Assembly: GCF_001613205.1 (NCBI RefSeq)
Contig: NZ_BDBX01000004.1
Coordinates: forward strand, 485,109-549,108
DNA length: 64,000 nucleotides
Direction: 5' to 3'
Source of the DNA: Nocardia sienata NBRC 100364
GTDB lineage: Bacteria > Actinomycetota > Actinomycetes > Mycobacteriales > Mycobacteriaceae
The notes beneath the pieces were generated by a model that saw only the letters and a list, made by a program, of their open reading frames with translations, searched no databases and was not told the origin of the DNA. Made by a program: the position numbers and the translations under genes. Shown here one piece after another: positions 34,506 through 43,638 of the stretch. How positions within the stretch are numbered: the first letter of the stretch is position 1; each line of letters starts with the position of its first letter.

Positions 34506-35504
34506 ATGGACCTGTCGCTGGCCCGTTTGCGAATGTTGCGCGAATTGCATCGACGCGGCACGGTCACGGCGGCCGCGACCGCGCTGCACTACACCGCGTC
34601 GGCGGTGTCCCAACAGCTCGCCCAGTTGGAACGCGATGTCGGAACCCGGCTGTTCGAGCGGCGGGGGCGCCGGCTGCAACTCACCGATCTCGGGGTCCTG
34701 CTGGCCGAACACGCCGAGGAGATCCTCGCGTCGGTCGAGCGGGCCACCCAGGCGCTCGAGGACGCGGGCGAGACGATGACGGCGAAACTCACCGCCGGTG
34801 TGTGGGCGTCGGTCGCCTCCGGGCTGCTGCCCGAGGCGCTCACCGCCCTGGCGCGCACCCATCCGGGGATCTCGGTGCGGACGCGGGAACTCGTTCCGGA
34901 GGCCACCGCCGCCGCGGTGCGCGACGGGGCATTGGATCTGTCGTTCGTACTCGAATACTCCAACTACCCGATGACCTGGGACAGCGGGTTGGAGCGCGCT
35001 GTCATCGCGGTCGAGCGGATCTACGCCGCGGTCCCGTCCGGGGCCGTACCGTCGGCCAGTGTGACGCTGGCCGAACTCGCCGAGCATCCGTGGATCCTCG
35101 CCCCCGCCCGGTCCCATTTCGGGCATGCGGCCCGGCTGGCGTTCCAATCCGTCGGGCTCGAACCACGGATCGATCACGAGGTGGAGGAGCAGGCGACGGC
35201 GATGGCGATGGTGGCGGCCGGGCTGGGTGTGACGCTGGTGTCGGATCTGGGCCTGGCGTTGCGCCCGCCGGGGGTCGACATCGTCGCTCTGGGCGACGTG
35301 CTCACCCGGACCGTATCGCTGGCCTACCGCACCAATACGGCCCGGCGCGCCGCCCTGCTGCTCGTCGTCGACGCGGTCCGCGCGACCGCGGCCGAGAAAG
35401 GCCTGGCCGCGGATTCCGCACTGCCCACCTCGGCGACTACGGAACCATTCTCGTCCCCGGCGGCTACATTGCGGACGGCCGGTCGGCGGCCGGAACAGAA
35501 CTGA
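34506..35504 (+). CDS. LysR-family regulator (dehydrogenase-linked)
   Basis: A 332-residue LysR regulator. The DNA-binding domain reads LRMLRELHRRGTVTAAATAL with YTASAVSQQLAQLERDVGTR, a variant found in actinobacterial ArgP/amino-acid-related LysRs. The effector domain spans about 90-300. It is 212 bp from, and divergent to, the amino-acid dehydrogenase, which suggests control of nitrogen or amino-acid catabolism. Confidence 0.87.
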   Translation: MDLSLARLRMLRELHRRGTVTAAATALHYTASAVSQQLAQLERDVGTRLFERRGRRLQLTDLGVLLAEHAEEILASVERATQALEDAGETMTAKLTAGVWASVASGLLPEALTALARTHPGISVRTRELVPEATAAAVRDGALDLSFVLEYSNYPMTWDSGLERAVIAVERIYAAVPSGAVPSASVTLAELAEHPWILAPARSHFGHAARLAFQSVGLEPRIDHEVEEQATAMAMVAAGLGVTLVSDLGLALRPPGVDIVALGDVLTRTVSLAYRTNTARRAALLLVVDAVRATAAEKGLAADSALPTSATTEPFSSPAATLRTAGRRPEQN

Positions 35505-35608
35505 TCGGCTCGCACACACGACTCGCCTCTCGCGATCCGGTGAATCCTGTCACAGCCGCGGGGTACGCTCGCACGCGTCGGCGTAGCGGTGACACCTGGA
35601 GGTCGGCA

Positions 35609-36706
35609 ATGGATGTTCTGCTCGGAATCGGGACGCGCAAGGGTTTGTTCCTGGCGCGCAGTACCGACGGCCGGTCGAGCTGGGAGGTGAGCCCGCCCCG
35701 GTTCGCCGTGGCGGATGTGAAAGCCCTGGCGATCGATACGCGGCGGACGACGCCGCGCGTGCTCGCCGGAGTACTCGACAGTCATTTCGGCCCGACTGTG
35801 GTGACCAGTGACGATCTCGGCCGGACGTGGAGCGAACCGGACGCCGCGCCGTTGGCCTTCCCGCCGGATACGGGAGCCGCACTGCGGGGCGTATGGCAGA
35901 TCGCGCCCGCGACCGCGGCCGAGCCGGATGTGGTGTACGCGGGCGCCGAGCCGTCGGCCTTGTTCCGCTCGTCCGACGCCGGGCGGACGTTCGAACTGAT
36001 CCGGGGCCTATGGGAACACCCGCACCGCCCCGAATGGATGCCGGGCGGCGGCGGGCTGGCGTTGCACACGATCATCCCGCATCCGGTGGACGCGGAGCGC
36101 ATCACGGTCGCCATGTCGACCGGCGGCGTCTATCAGACCGCCGACGGCGGGAGCTCCTGGAAACCCACCAACAAAGGCGTCACAGCCGACTTCATGCCCG
36201 GTGAGCTGCCGGAATGGGGACAGTGCGTGCACAAGGTCGCCATGGACGCCGGTACCCCGAGCACGATGTATCTACAGAACCACGGCGGGGTCTTCCGCAC
36301 CACCGACGACGGCACGAGCTGGCAGTCGATCGACGGTGGGTTACCGGCCTCGAATTTCGGGTTCCCGATCGTCGCGCACCCGCGTCGCCCCGGGGTGATC
36401 TATACCTTCCCGCTGGTCGCCGATATGGAGCGGTTCCGCTTCCCTCCCGACGCCGAATGCGCCGTCTACCGCAGTGCCGACGGCGGCCGAACCTGGTCGG
36501 CGCAGACCGCCGGACTCCCGCGGGAACCCTTCTGGGCGGCGGTCATGCGCGATGCCATGTGCGCCGACGACGCCGAACCGGCCGGAATCTACTTCGGCAC
36601 CCGCAACGGAGAGGTCTATTGCAGTGCCGACGAGGGTGAGCACTGGCAGCTGGTGGCCGACAAACTGCCGGACGTCCTGTGCGTACGCGCCCGGGTGGTC
36701 GGATAA
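35609..36706 (+). CDS. BNR/sialidase-like beta-propeller protein
   Basis: A 365-residue beta-propeller of the exo-alpha-sialidase/WD40-YVTN-BNR class. At least six Asp-box repeats are visible: SDDLGRTWS, SSDAGRTFE, ADGGSSWK, TDDGTSWQ, SADGGRTWS and SADEGEHWQ. There is no signal peptide, so it is likely cytoplasmic, and no sialidase Arg triad was identified, so hydrolase activity is doubtful. A MoaD-like gene follows after 4 bp, indicating an operon and a shared role. Confidence 0.8.
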   Translation: MDVLLGIGTRKGLFLARSTDGRSSWEVSPPRFAVADVKALAIDTRRTTPRVLAGVLDSHFGPTVVTSDDLGRTWSEPDAAPLAFPPDTGAALRGVWQIAPATAAEPDVVYAGAEPSALFRSSDAGRTFELIRGLWEHPHRPEWMPGGGGLALHTIIPHPVDAERITVAMSTGGVYQTADGGSSWKPTNKGVTADFMPGELPEWGQCVHKVAMDAGTPSTMYLQNHGGVFRTTDDGTSWQSIDGGLPASNFGFPIVAHPRRPGVIYTFPLVADMERFRFPPDAECAVYRSADGGRTWSAQTAGLPREPFWAAVMRDAMCADDAEPAGIYFGTRNGEVYCSADEGEHWQLVADKLPDVLCVRARVVG

Positions 36707-36710
36707 CACC

Positions 36711-36983
36711 GTGGCCCAGGTGCACCTGCCTTCCGCGTTGCGGCCCTACGCCGGCGGGGACAAAGAACTCGCCATAGACGGCGCGACGCTGCGCACTGTG
36801 CTGGACGTGCTGCGCGAGCGGTCGCCCGCGCTGGAGCGCCGCCTCCGCGACGAGAGCGGCCGACTACGCCGCTACGTGAACTTCTACGTCGACGGCGACG
36901 AATGCCGGACACTGCGGGGCCTGGACACACCGCTGCGTGCCGGCACCGAGGTCTTGATCATTCCGTCGGTCGCCGGTGGGTGA
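36711..36983 (+). CDS. MoaD/ThiS-like beta-grasp protein
   Basis: A 90-residue ubiquitin-like fold: VHLPSALRPYAGGDKELAID, TLRTVLDVLRERSPALERRL, YVNFYVDGDECRTLRGLDTP and the end VLIIPSVAGG. The terminal Gly-Gly is what sulfur-carrier proteins use for adenylation and thiocarboxylation. The GTG at 36711 lies 4 bp after the propeller stop. No MoaE, MoeB or thiazole gene is near, so it is probably not for molybdopterin; its link to the propeller protein is the main clue. Confidence 0.8.
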   Translation: MAQVHLPSALRPYAGGDKELAIDGATLRTVLDVLRERSPALERRLRDESGRLRRYVNFYVDGDECRTLRGLDTPLRAGTEVLIIPSVAGG

Positions 36984-36999
36984 TCGCCGCGGCGAGGCG

Positions 37000-37587
37000 C
37001 TACTCGGCAGCGCTGCCACCCCCGACCAGGTACTCCGATTCCAGCCGGAGCGTACGGAATTCGGCGGCCAGCGCGTCCAGGGTGTAGTGGGCGTTGAGAC
37101 CGCTCGGATTGGGTAGCACCCAGATCTCGGTGGCGCCGATCGTCTCGTCCTGGCGGCCGACGGTGGTCCGTGGACGGCCGAACGCGGTGCGATAGGCGCC
37201 CAGACCCAGCACCGCGAGGATCCGCGGTCGATTCCGCCGCACCCGCTCGACGAGTGCGGCGCCACCATCGCGAAGTTCCTGCTTCGTCAGCTCGTCGGCC
37301 TTCGCGCTCGTCCGGGAGACGACATTGGTGATGCCCAGCCCCAGCGCCGGCAGTTCGTCCTGTTCGTCGGGACGGAACAGGCGAGGCGTGAAACCCGATC
37401 GGAACAGCGCGGGCCAGAAGCGGTTTCCCGGGCGAGCGAAATGGTGTCCGGTCGCACCGGACCACAATCCGGGATTGATCCCGCAGAACAGCACTCGTAG
37501 GTCCGGTGCCAGGACGTCGGGGATCGTCTTCCCGGCAGCGGCCGCCAGCTCGGCCGGTGTCGGACGATTCAGCGCGGAACGGGCCAT
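37000..37587 (-). CDS. mug: Mismatch-specific uracil/thymine-DNA glycosylase
   Basis: A 195-residue Mug/TDG family DNA glycosylase that removes U (or T) opposite G. The catalytic motif GINPGLWSGATGHHFARPGN (with N of GINPG) and the C-terminal EIWVLPNPSGLNAHY loop that inserts into DNA are present. The ATG at 37587 gives the usual family N-terminus; the longer frame from 37617 is less likely. It converges on the MoaD-like gene. Confidence 0.9.
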   Translation of the reverse strand: MARSALNRPTPAELAAAAGKTIPDVLAPDLRVLFCGINPGLWSGATGHHFARPGNRFWPALFRSGFTPRLFRPDEQDELPALGLGITNVVSRTSAKADELTKQELRDGGAALVERVRRNRPRILAVLGLGAYRTAFGRPRTTVGRQDETIGATEIWVLPNPSGLNAHYTLDALAAEFRTLRLESEYLVGGGSAAE

Positions 37588-37613
37588 TCGCCCAGTCTGC
37601 CAGTCCGCACAGC

Positions 37614-37990
37614 TCACAGGACGAGCCGGTAGAACGCCGACAAGGCGCTGTCGATGGGACGCGGCTGCGGCCGGCGCCGCTCATCGAGCCGGTTCCAGCG
37701 CTGCATATTGATCGCGGCCGAGAACTGCCGGGCACCGTCGGCGGGGGTCATCGATATCGCTCCGGCGCCCCAAACCGAACCGTCGTGGCCCCAGTACGTT
37801 CCGCGCCCGGGAACCTCCATCCGGTGCAGACCCAGACCGTACTGGATCGTCTTGCCCTCCAAGGAGATGAGGGGGACGGTGCGCTGCATCTGCGCGGCGA
37901 CGACCGGTCCACGATCTCACCGGCGAGCAGTAGAGCGAACCGGACGGTTGCCTTCGCCCGGCTCCGGCGCGATCATCGATGAGGAGTGAT
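37614..37990 (-). pseudogene. Frameshifted serine hydrolase (beta-lactamase family) remnant
   Basis: The C-terminal piece (91 residues, 37614-37889) matches the end of a class C beta-lactamase/DD-peptidase-type protein: TIQYGLGLHRMEVPGRGTYW, GHDGSVWGAGAISM. Upstream similarity (FALLLAGEIV and SSMIAPEPGEGNRP) continues but in different frames, so there are at least two frameshifts. The nucleophile SxxK part is missing. It is a dead fragment. Confidence 0.75.
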
Positions 37991-38059
37991 CCGGCGGTGC
38001 CGGTCCCGGTCGGCCCGACGGCGAATCGGCAGTTCCCGACCACGAGAGGACCGTGTCCC

Positions 38060-38410
38060 ATGCCTTCCCCCAGTAGCGCGAACAGTACCGACCGGCAGTC
38101 CCTCGCCGCCGCGGGGAAACCGGCCGAAACTCGCATGACACAGGCCGCACCCGCGGCCAGTATCACCCTGCCCCATCTCAGCGCTGAGGTCGCGATCCCC
38201 GGCCGGGGACTCGAGGTGAAGGCGGGACCGGTCGAGTTGTCCCTACCGACGCGCTACATCTACTACGGCGGGCTCGGCGCTCTCGCCGTCGCCGGTGCGG
38301 TCGAATTGCCCCTCGCCGGCGCGCTGGCGGCCGCGGGGCTGATCGTCGACCGGATGCGCCGGCCCCACGCCGCCGCGCCCGAATCCGTCGGCAGCGGCGC
38401 GGCGGCGTAG
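38060..38410 (+). CDS. Small membrane protein, unknown function
   Basis: A 116-residue protein. Residues 1-45 are Ala/Ser-rich, 45-65 contain ITLPHLSAEVAIPGRGLEVK, and 75-105 form one or two membrane helices (YYGGLGALAVAGAVELPLAG). The ATG at 38060 follows GAGAGGA. I do not recognise the family. A bidirectional hairpin separates it from the convergent carboxylic acid reductase gene. Confidence 0.55.
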   Translation: MPSPSSANSTDRQSLAAAGKPAETRMTQAAPAASITLPHLSAEVAIPGRGLEVKAGPVELSLPTRYIYYGGLGALAVAGAVELPLAGALAAAGLIVDRMRRPHAAAPESVGSGAAA

Positions 38411-38442
38411 TCCGGCCGGCACGTCCGTGGCGGACGGCCGGA
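38411..38442. terminator. Bidirectional hairpin between convergent genes
   Basis: Arms TCCGGCCG and CGGCCGGA, with an inner stem GTCCG/CGGAC, start at the stop of the small membrane gene and end just before the stop of the carboxylic acid reductase gene. It would terminate both. Confidence 0.65.
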
Positions 38443-38443
38443 C

Positions 38444-41400
38444 TCACAACAGTCCGAGTAGCTCGAGGTCGGTCGTGTACTTGACGATCATCTCCGGTGT
38501 CACATGCGGAATGTCTTTGTCGGCACCGATTTCCGCGTGCCGGACCGCGGCCCGGAACCGTTCGGTCGGCGCGATGGATCCGCGTATCGCCCGCTGCGGT
38601 TTACGGTAGTTGTCCAGCAGCGGCAGCAGTGAGTAGCGGCGCTGCCGCTCCGGTAGCGCCCGGATGGCGGTCTCCATACGCTGCAACCAGGTGTCGTAGC
38701 CGGAAATCCGCTCGATGGGGTGTCCGGCATCGATCAGCCAGTCGACGTAGGTGTCGAGCGAGATCCCGTCGTCGTACGGATTCATCACATGATAGGTCCG
38801 GAAGCCGGTTCCCGCCCCGGCCCCGAGGGTGGCGACCGCTTCGGCGATGAAACCGACCGGGAGCCCATCGTAGTGGGCGCGCGGCCGCCGACCCTCGGCA
38901 TCGAGTTCGTAGAAGGAACCGGGCGCCGTTCCGGTGGCCTCTACACTCAGCACCAAACGGGTGAACATATCGGGCAGATTGAGCTGACCGGCGTAGCCGG
39001 TATCGGCGAGGATCATATCGCAGCGGAACACCGTGACCGGCAGACCGCACAGGTCGGCGGCCTCCCGCAGCAGTACCTCACCCGCCCATTTGCTGTTCGA
39101 ATACCCGTTGGCGTAGCCGCCGTCGATCCTCCGGTCCGGGCTGATCACCCGGATATCGGCGTCCTCGGTGAACGCCGCCCGGTCGATCTGTTCGCTCACG
39201 CCGATGGTCGAGGTATAGGTGTAGGGCTTCTGCCTCGTGGTCAGTGCGAGGCGGATCAGCTCGGCCGTACCCACGACATTGGGACCGAACAGCTCGCGGT
39301 AAGGCAGCATGTGGTTGACCAGCGCGGCCGGGTCCACGATCGCGTCGACCGTATCCGCCAGCCGCTCCCACGTGGCTCGAGTGGTGCCGAGACCGGGCGC
39401 GCTCTTGTCGCCGGCGATCACCTCGAGACGATCTGCGGCCAACTCCCGGTAGCGGGCGGACAGCACCGGATCGCCGGTCTCGAATTTCTCGTCCAGCCGG
39501 GCCCGGGCTGCCGCGTCGTCCTGTGCCCGCACCGGGCAGATCAGCGTCCCGCCGCAGCGGTTCAGCCGCTGCAGCCATTCCAGCACCAGATAGCGGCCCA
39601 GGAACCCGGTGGCACCGGTCAGCAGCACGGTCCGCGCCGGCGCGCTCGGCCCCGGAAGCGCGGGCGCGGCCGCAAGCGTCTCGGTGTCGAGGAACTTGTC
39701 CAGGGTCAGATCGCGAGCGTGTACCTCGGTGGCATTCGCGCCGTGAACCGAGGCGAAAGTCGGGCGGCCGCCGCCGCGGCGCTGACCGTCGATGTAATCG
39801 GCGAGCGCGCGCAGGTCGGTGGCCGGGCCGATGATCGACCCTACCGGCACCTCGATATCGAAGATCTCCCGCAGCAGCTGTGCGAAGGTCAGGGCCGACA
39901 ACGAATCTCCGCCGAGGTCGGTGAAATGCGCGTCCGGGCGCAGCTCGTCGGCGGGCGAGCCCAGGATCGCACCGGCCGCGCGGACGACCGTCTCCACCGT
40001 CGGCCGGTCGCCGCCGCGGTGCAGGGCGCGCAGCTCGTCGGCCTCGGCCGCGGCCAGATCGGTGTAGAGCTGCTCCAGCCGGGGCCCGTACTGCTGTTTC
40101 AGGGCCGGGCGGGCGAGTTTGCGGATCCCGGTGAGCAGGCCGTTCTCCGGGGTGAACGGCCGGGTCTCGATGAGTAGGTCCCGCGGGATCTCGTAGGACT
40201 GCAGACCGGCCGTTCTCGCCACCTGCCGCAGCGATTCGGTCATCATAGGCCGCAACACGGCGATATCGCCGCCGGCCCGGGCGAGGGCTTCCTCCGTCGG
40301 CACCACCACCGCCAGTGGATAGGAGCGGGTGCTGTTTCCGTAGACATAGACCTGCCGGACCAGCGGACTCTCGGCGAGCACCGCCTCCACTGTGGACACC
40401 GTCACGAACTCCCCCTGGGAAAGCTTCAGCACGAAACTGCGCCGCTCCAGATACACGAGTTCGTCGACGCCGACCTCGGCGAAAATATCGCCCGTGTGGT
40501 GCCAGCCCTCTGCGTCGAACACCTCGGCGGTGGCTTCCGGGCGCTCGTAGTAACCGGGGATCAGTGCCTGCGAGCGGATCACCAGCTCCCCGCGCGGGTG
40601 CGGCCGGTCGGTGTGGAAGTAACCCAACTCCGGAACGTCGATGAGTTCGTAATCGAGCACCGGCGGACGGCGCACCCGGCCGTCGACGGCGATAGTTCCG
40701 GCCTCGGTGGAGCCGTAGCCATCGACGAGATGGAAATCGAGCAGGGTTTCGACCCATGTTCGCAATTCCCTCGAGATCGGCGCCGAACCCGTCGTCGCCG
40801 AGAAGAAGCGGCCGCCGAGCAAATTCTCCCGGAGATCGGTGAGCACCTCCTGCTCCAGCGTCGCCGTATCGGCGCTGCCGCCGGCACGACGCTGTACTTC
40901 GCCGCGGAACCGCTGGAAGAGCATTTCCCAGATCCGGGGCACGAAAGCGAGCTGGGTGGGCCGGACCAGCGCGAGATCCTCCAGCAGCGTCGAGAGGTCA
41001 CTCTTGGCGGCGAAGTAGACGGTGCCGCCGCGGGCCAGCGTCATGTACAGGATCGCACGCCCCATGATGTGGCTCATCGGCATGAAGCCGAGCGCGATGG
41101 CCGGTTCGGTAGCGCGCTGGCCCCAGTGCTCACTGCTCGCGGCACGCCACTGGCCGGCCAGCCGGTGCTCGGTGATCATGGCACCCTTCGGCGCACCGGT
41201 GCTTCCGGATGTGTAGATCAGCAGTGCCAGCGGATCCGGTTCGGCGGGGGGCGGCACCTGTGGCGGTGGCAGCTCGGCACCACGGGCGATGACCTCGGTG
41301 AGGTCGTCGACGCGTACCCGGCTGCCCGCGGCGGACAGCCGCGCCGTCGCGGCCTCGAAGGTCGCCCGCTGGTCGTCGTCCTGCGGGTGATGGTCGAACA

Positions 41401-41962
41401 CGATCAGGCGGTCCGGGCTGTGGCCGGTGCGCACCAGGTCGACGGCGTCGTCGAGGTGGTCGATACTCGTGGCGAGCACCGTGGGCTCGGTTTCGGCAAC
41501 GACGGACCGTAGCTGGTTGAGGGGGCCTCCGCTCTGCAGCGGCACCGCCACCGCGGCCAGCCGAACCAGCGCCAGATCGACGAGCGTGTAGTCGACGCTG
41601 GAGAATCCCAGAACGCAGACCCGGTCTCCGGGACGGACGGGGTCACCGGACAGTGCCGCGGCGACCGCGCCCGCCCGGTCCCAGACCTCGCCGTAGGTCA
41701 GGGTGTCGAATCGGGGCAGCAGCTTCATCGAGGTGCGACCGGTCTGCGGGTCGGTGACGAACTCGACCGCGCGCCGGCCCACCGCGGGACGCCGCGCGTA
41801 TCCCTGCATCACGATCTGGGCCGCCTCCACCGGCCGCGCGTCCGGTTTGTCCGCTCGTGCGGTCACGGCGGGGTCGGGCCGGGCCGCGGCGAACTGCTCG
41901 TCGGTGCGGTACAACTCCGCGATGCGGTCTTCGAGCCGGGATTCGCGCGTATCGGTCGACAT
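38444..41962 (-). CDS. car: Carboxylic acid reductase
   Basis: An 1172-residue carboxylic acid reductase that converts aryl or alkyl acids to aldehydes using ATP and NADPH. Domains: adenylation (about 70-630, with YTSGSTGAPKG near 250), a peptidyl-carrier domain with the phosphopantetheine serine in LGGDSLSAL near 684, and a C-terminal NADPH reductase (LLTGATGFLGRYLVLEW near 780, SDR Tyr-Lys pair in YSNSKWAG). The ATG at 41962 removes 24 residues of doubtful upstream frame. It is single-gene and needs a phosphopantetheinyl transferase encoded elsewhere. Confidence 0.95.
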   Translation of the reverse strand: MSTDTRESRLEDRIAELYRTDEQFAAARPDPAVTARADKPDARPVEAAQIVMQGYARRPAVGRRAVEFVTDPQTGRTSMKLLPRFDTLTYGEVWDRAGAVAAALSGDPVRPGDRVCVLGFSSVDYTLVDLALVRLAAVAVPLQSGGPLNQLRSVVAETEPTVLATSIDHLDDAVDLVRTGHSPDRLIVFDHHPQDDDQRATFEAATARLSAAGSRVRVDDLTEVIARGAELPPPQVPPPAEPDPLALLIYTSGSTGAPKGAMITEHRLAGQWRAASSEHWGQRATEPAIALGFMPMSHIMGRAILYMTLARGGTVYFAAKSDLSTLLEDLALVRPTQLAFVPRIWEMLFQRFRGEVQRRAGGSADTATLEQEVLTDLRENLLGGRFFSATTGSAPISRELRTWVETLLDFHLVDGYGSTEAGTIAVDGRVRRPPVLDYELIDVPELGYFHTDRPHPRGELVIRSQALIPGYYERPEATAEVFDAEGWHHTGDIFAEVGVDELVYLERRSFVLKLSQGEFVTVSTVEAVLAESPLVRQVYVYGNSTRSYPLAVVVPTEEALARAGGDIAVLRPMMTESLRQVARTAGLQSYEIPRDLLIETRPFTPENGLLTGIRKLARPALKQQYGPRLEQLYTDLAAAEADELRALHRGGDRPTVETVVRAAGAILGSPADELRPDAHFTDLGGDSLSALTFAQLLREIFDIEVPVGSIIGPATDLRALADYIDGQRRGGGRPTFASVHGANATEVHARDLTLDKFLDTETLAAAPALPGPSAPARTVLLTGATGFLGRYLVLEWLQRLNRCGGTLICPVRAQDDAAARARLDEKFETGDPVLSARYRELAADRLEVIAGDKSAPGLGTTRATWERLADTVDAIVDPAALVNHMLPYRELFGPNVVGTAELIRLALTTRQKPYTYTSTIGVSEQIDRAAFTEDADIRVISPDRRIDGGYANGYSNSKWAGEVLLREAADLCGLPVTVFRCDMILADTGYAGQLNLPDMFTRLVLSVEATGTAPGSFYELDAEGRRPRAHYDGLPVGFIAEAVATLGAGAGTGFRTYHVMNPYDDGISLDTYVDWLIDAGHPIERISGYDTWLQRMETAIRALPERQRRYSLLPLLDNYRKPQRAIRGSIAPTERFRAAVRHAEIGADKDIPHVTPEMIVKYTTDLELLGLL

Positions 41963-41991
41963 CGGACTCACCTTCGAACTCTCGTAGGTGG

Positions 41992-42023
41992 CACTCACGA
42001 GTGTCATTGACACACTCAAGTGT
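41992..42023 (-). promoter_or_regulatory. Paired palindromes upstream of car
   Basis: Two inverted repeats of the same type lie 20 bp apart, centre to centre: CACTCACGAGTG (41992-42003) and ACACTCAAGTGT (42012-42023). Equal phasing of two helical turns suggests cooperative binding of two dimers, as for TetR repressors. They lie 30-60 bp before the car start. Confidence 0.6.
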
Positions 42024-42063
42024 CGGAGCGGCACTGTGGTGCGTCAAGCAGCGAGCGGGAAAC

Positions 42064-42170
42064 ATGACCGGTACCGCTGACCAGGTCGGTTCCATTCGAC
42101 CGAAGAGCGTGCGGGCAACGATCGACACGATCGCCGCCACGCTGTACCGGCTGTTCGCCGACCGGGTGAA
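42064..42170 (+). pseudogene. Possible N-terminal remnant of a TetR regulator
   Basis: The frame starting at the ATG at 42064 (MTGTADQVGSIRPKSVRATI, then DTIAATLYRLFADR) resembles helix 1 of TetR proteins, then runs into antisense of the homoserine-dehydrogenase-like gene. No recognition helix is left. Placement, divergent to car with palindromes between, is what a car regulator would have. Chance similarity cannot be excluded. Confidence 0.4.
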
Positions 42171-42197
42171 CTCGGCCGACCCCCGCCGGCGAGCAGT

Positions 42198-43211
42198 TCA
42201 GCCGATCCCGGCCGCCGGGTCGATCGCGAGCGCGAGTGTGTCCTTGACCATCGCGAGCGCCGCACCGAGCGGGCTCGACCGGCCCCCGGACACGGTGATG
42301 TCGCCGGCATCACCGCATCGGAACTCGACCGCCTTCTCCGGCCCGGCCAGGACACCGAAGGGTGCGGCGGTCCGGGGGAACTCCTGCAGAGCGACGGCCA
42401 CCCGGCCGGGATCATCGGCTCGAGCCGACCCGATATGTCGCAGCACCGCCCCGCGCGCGTGGGCGCGCATGGCCAGGACAGCTGTGGCGTCGGTGATCGG
42501 TTCCACGTCGACCCGGCACGCTGCGACATCCCAACGCCACAGCAGACCGGCCAGCAGGCGCAGTTTGGTGGCGGCGTCGGCGCCGGACAGATCCGCCGTG
42601 GCATCCGCCTCGGCGATCCCGCGGTCGCGGGCGAGCTCGAGGGCCGCGGCGGGAACCATCCCCTCGCCGAGCCGATCGAGGAAGAAACTCGCCGTGCCGT
42701 TCACACAGCCACGCACCTCCTGTACCTCGAAACCGCGCAGTCCGGCGCGGGCGAGGTCACCGGCAGGCAGCGCGGCGCCCGTGGCGCCGGAGATCCGGAC
42801 GCCCCGCCCGTATTCGATTGCCACCGAGTGCAATCGGGACCACCCGGACAGCAGCGGCGATTTGGTCGCCGTCACGAGATGCGCCCCGGCGGCGAGGGCG
42901 GCGAGCCCATCGGCAAGCGCTTCCGCGGCGCCGTCCGGACGCGACGGGACGGCCTGCGCGACGACGGCGGGCACGGTGCCGGCCAGTAACTCCTCGATCG
43001 ATGTGCGGGCAGGCCAGAGAGGCCGATCGGGGGGCACGCCACCGTCGGGTGTGCGGATCTGTCTGTCCCGCCCGCGGATCGCGACGAGGTACGGGTCCAC
43101 TGCGTACCGGCCGCGGAATTCGTCGCGACGGTCACGGAGCACGGCGGCATAGCTCCGTGCGACCGGCCCGTAGCCGATCAGCACGATCGGTAGCGGAATC
43201 GGGCCCTTCAT
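42198..43211 (-). CDS. Homoserine dehydrogenase-like protein
   Basis: A 337-residue homoserine-dehydrogenase-family oxidoreductase. The NAD(P) motif is LIGYGPVARSYAAVL, the catalytic-domain segments are VTATKSPLLSGW and VRGCVNGTASFFLDRLGEGM (typical NGTxNxxL-like loop), followed by RDRGIAEADATADLSGADAA. The ATG at 43211 has AGGAGG 7 bases upstream. There is no ACT domain. Isolated from other threonine genes, it may be a paralogue with a different substrate rather than the biosynthetic enzyme. Confidence 0.75.
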   Translation of the reverse strand: MKGPIPLPIVLIGYGPVARSYAAVLRDRRDEFRGRYAVDPYLVAIRGRDRQIRTPDGGVPPDRPLWPARTSIEELLAGTVPAVVAQAVPSRPDGAAEALADGLAALAAGAHLVTATKSPLLSGWSRLHSVAIEYGRGVRISGATGAALPAGDLARAGLRGFEVQEVRGCVNGTASFFLDRLGEGMVPAAALELARDRGIAEADATADLSGADAATKLRLLAGLLWRWDVAACRVDVEPITDATAVLAMRAHARGAVLRHIGSARADDPGRVAVALQEFPRTAAPFGVLAGPEKAVEFRCGDAGDITVSGGRSSPLGAALAMVKDTLALAIDPAAGIG

Positions 43212-43638
43212 CCGGGAGCCTCCTGTTCGGTCGAGCTCGGACGACCCATTCGACGGGGGCGTGTTCCGCACACCGTAGTACCCACCGCGACCGGCGCTGT
43301 CCGCCGACTTCGGAGCCCGCCGGGTGAGCGAACAGGTTCCGAGTGAAATTCTTCTGCGCTCGGCGCTCGGACCGATTTCCGGCGGCGCGCTCGGCGCCTC
43401 GACCGGCGCGATCGTGCTTCTCGCCTGTGTTCCCGGTGGTCGCCGCCCTGGCGCCGGTCACGGTGTTGGGCCGGATCACCGCGGATCGGCTGCTCACGGC
43501 ACATCGGCCGCGGTCCCCGGCCGGAGACCGGCGCACCGGCCGCCCGCGCGGCTCGACGTGCAGACCGGCGGCCGCTCCCGCAGACTCGGGGTCGGGCAGT
43601 GCACGATAGTGCGGACCCGGCCGACGAGGAGCGAACCC
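43212..43638 (+). other. Gene-free stretch before kup
   Basis: About 427 bp holding only GC-rich sequence with shadow frames. I looked for a c-di-AMP riboswitch (common before Kup genes) and could not recognise one. Confidence 0.4.

Noticed and set aside
39078..40757. 559-residue minus-strand frame
   Set aside because: Arg-rich frame-shifted shadow of the carboxylic acid reductase.
41857..43152. 431-residue plus-strand frame
   Set aside because: Mostly antisense of the homoserine-dehydrogenase-like gene; only the stub from 42064 deserves mention.
43212..43638. Possible c-di-AMP riboswitch before kup
   Set aside because: Known association, but the conserved sequence blocks could not be found here.
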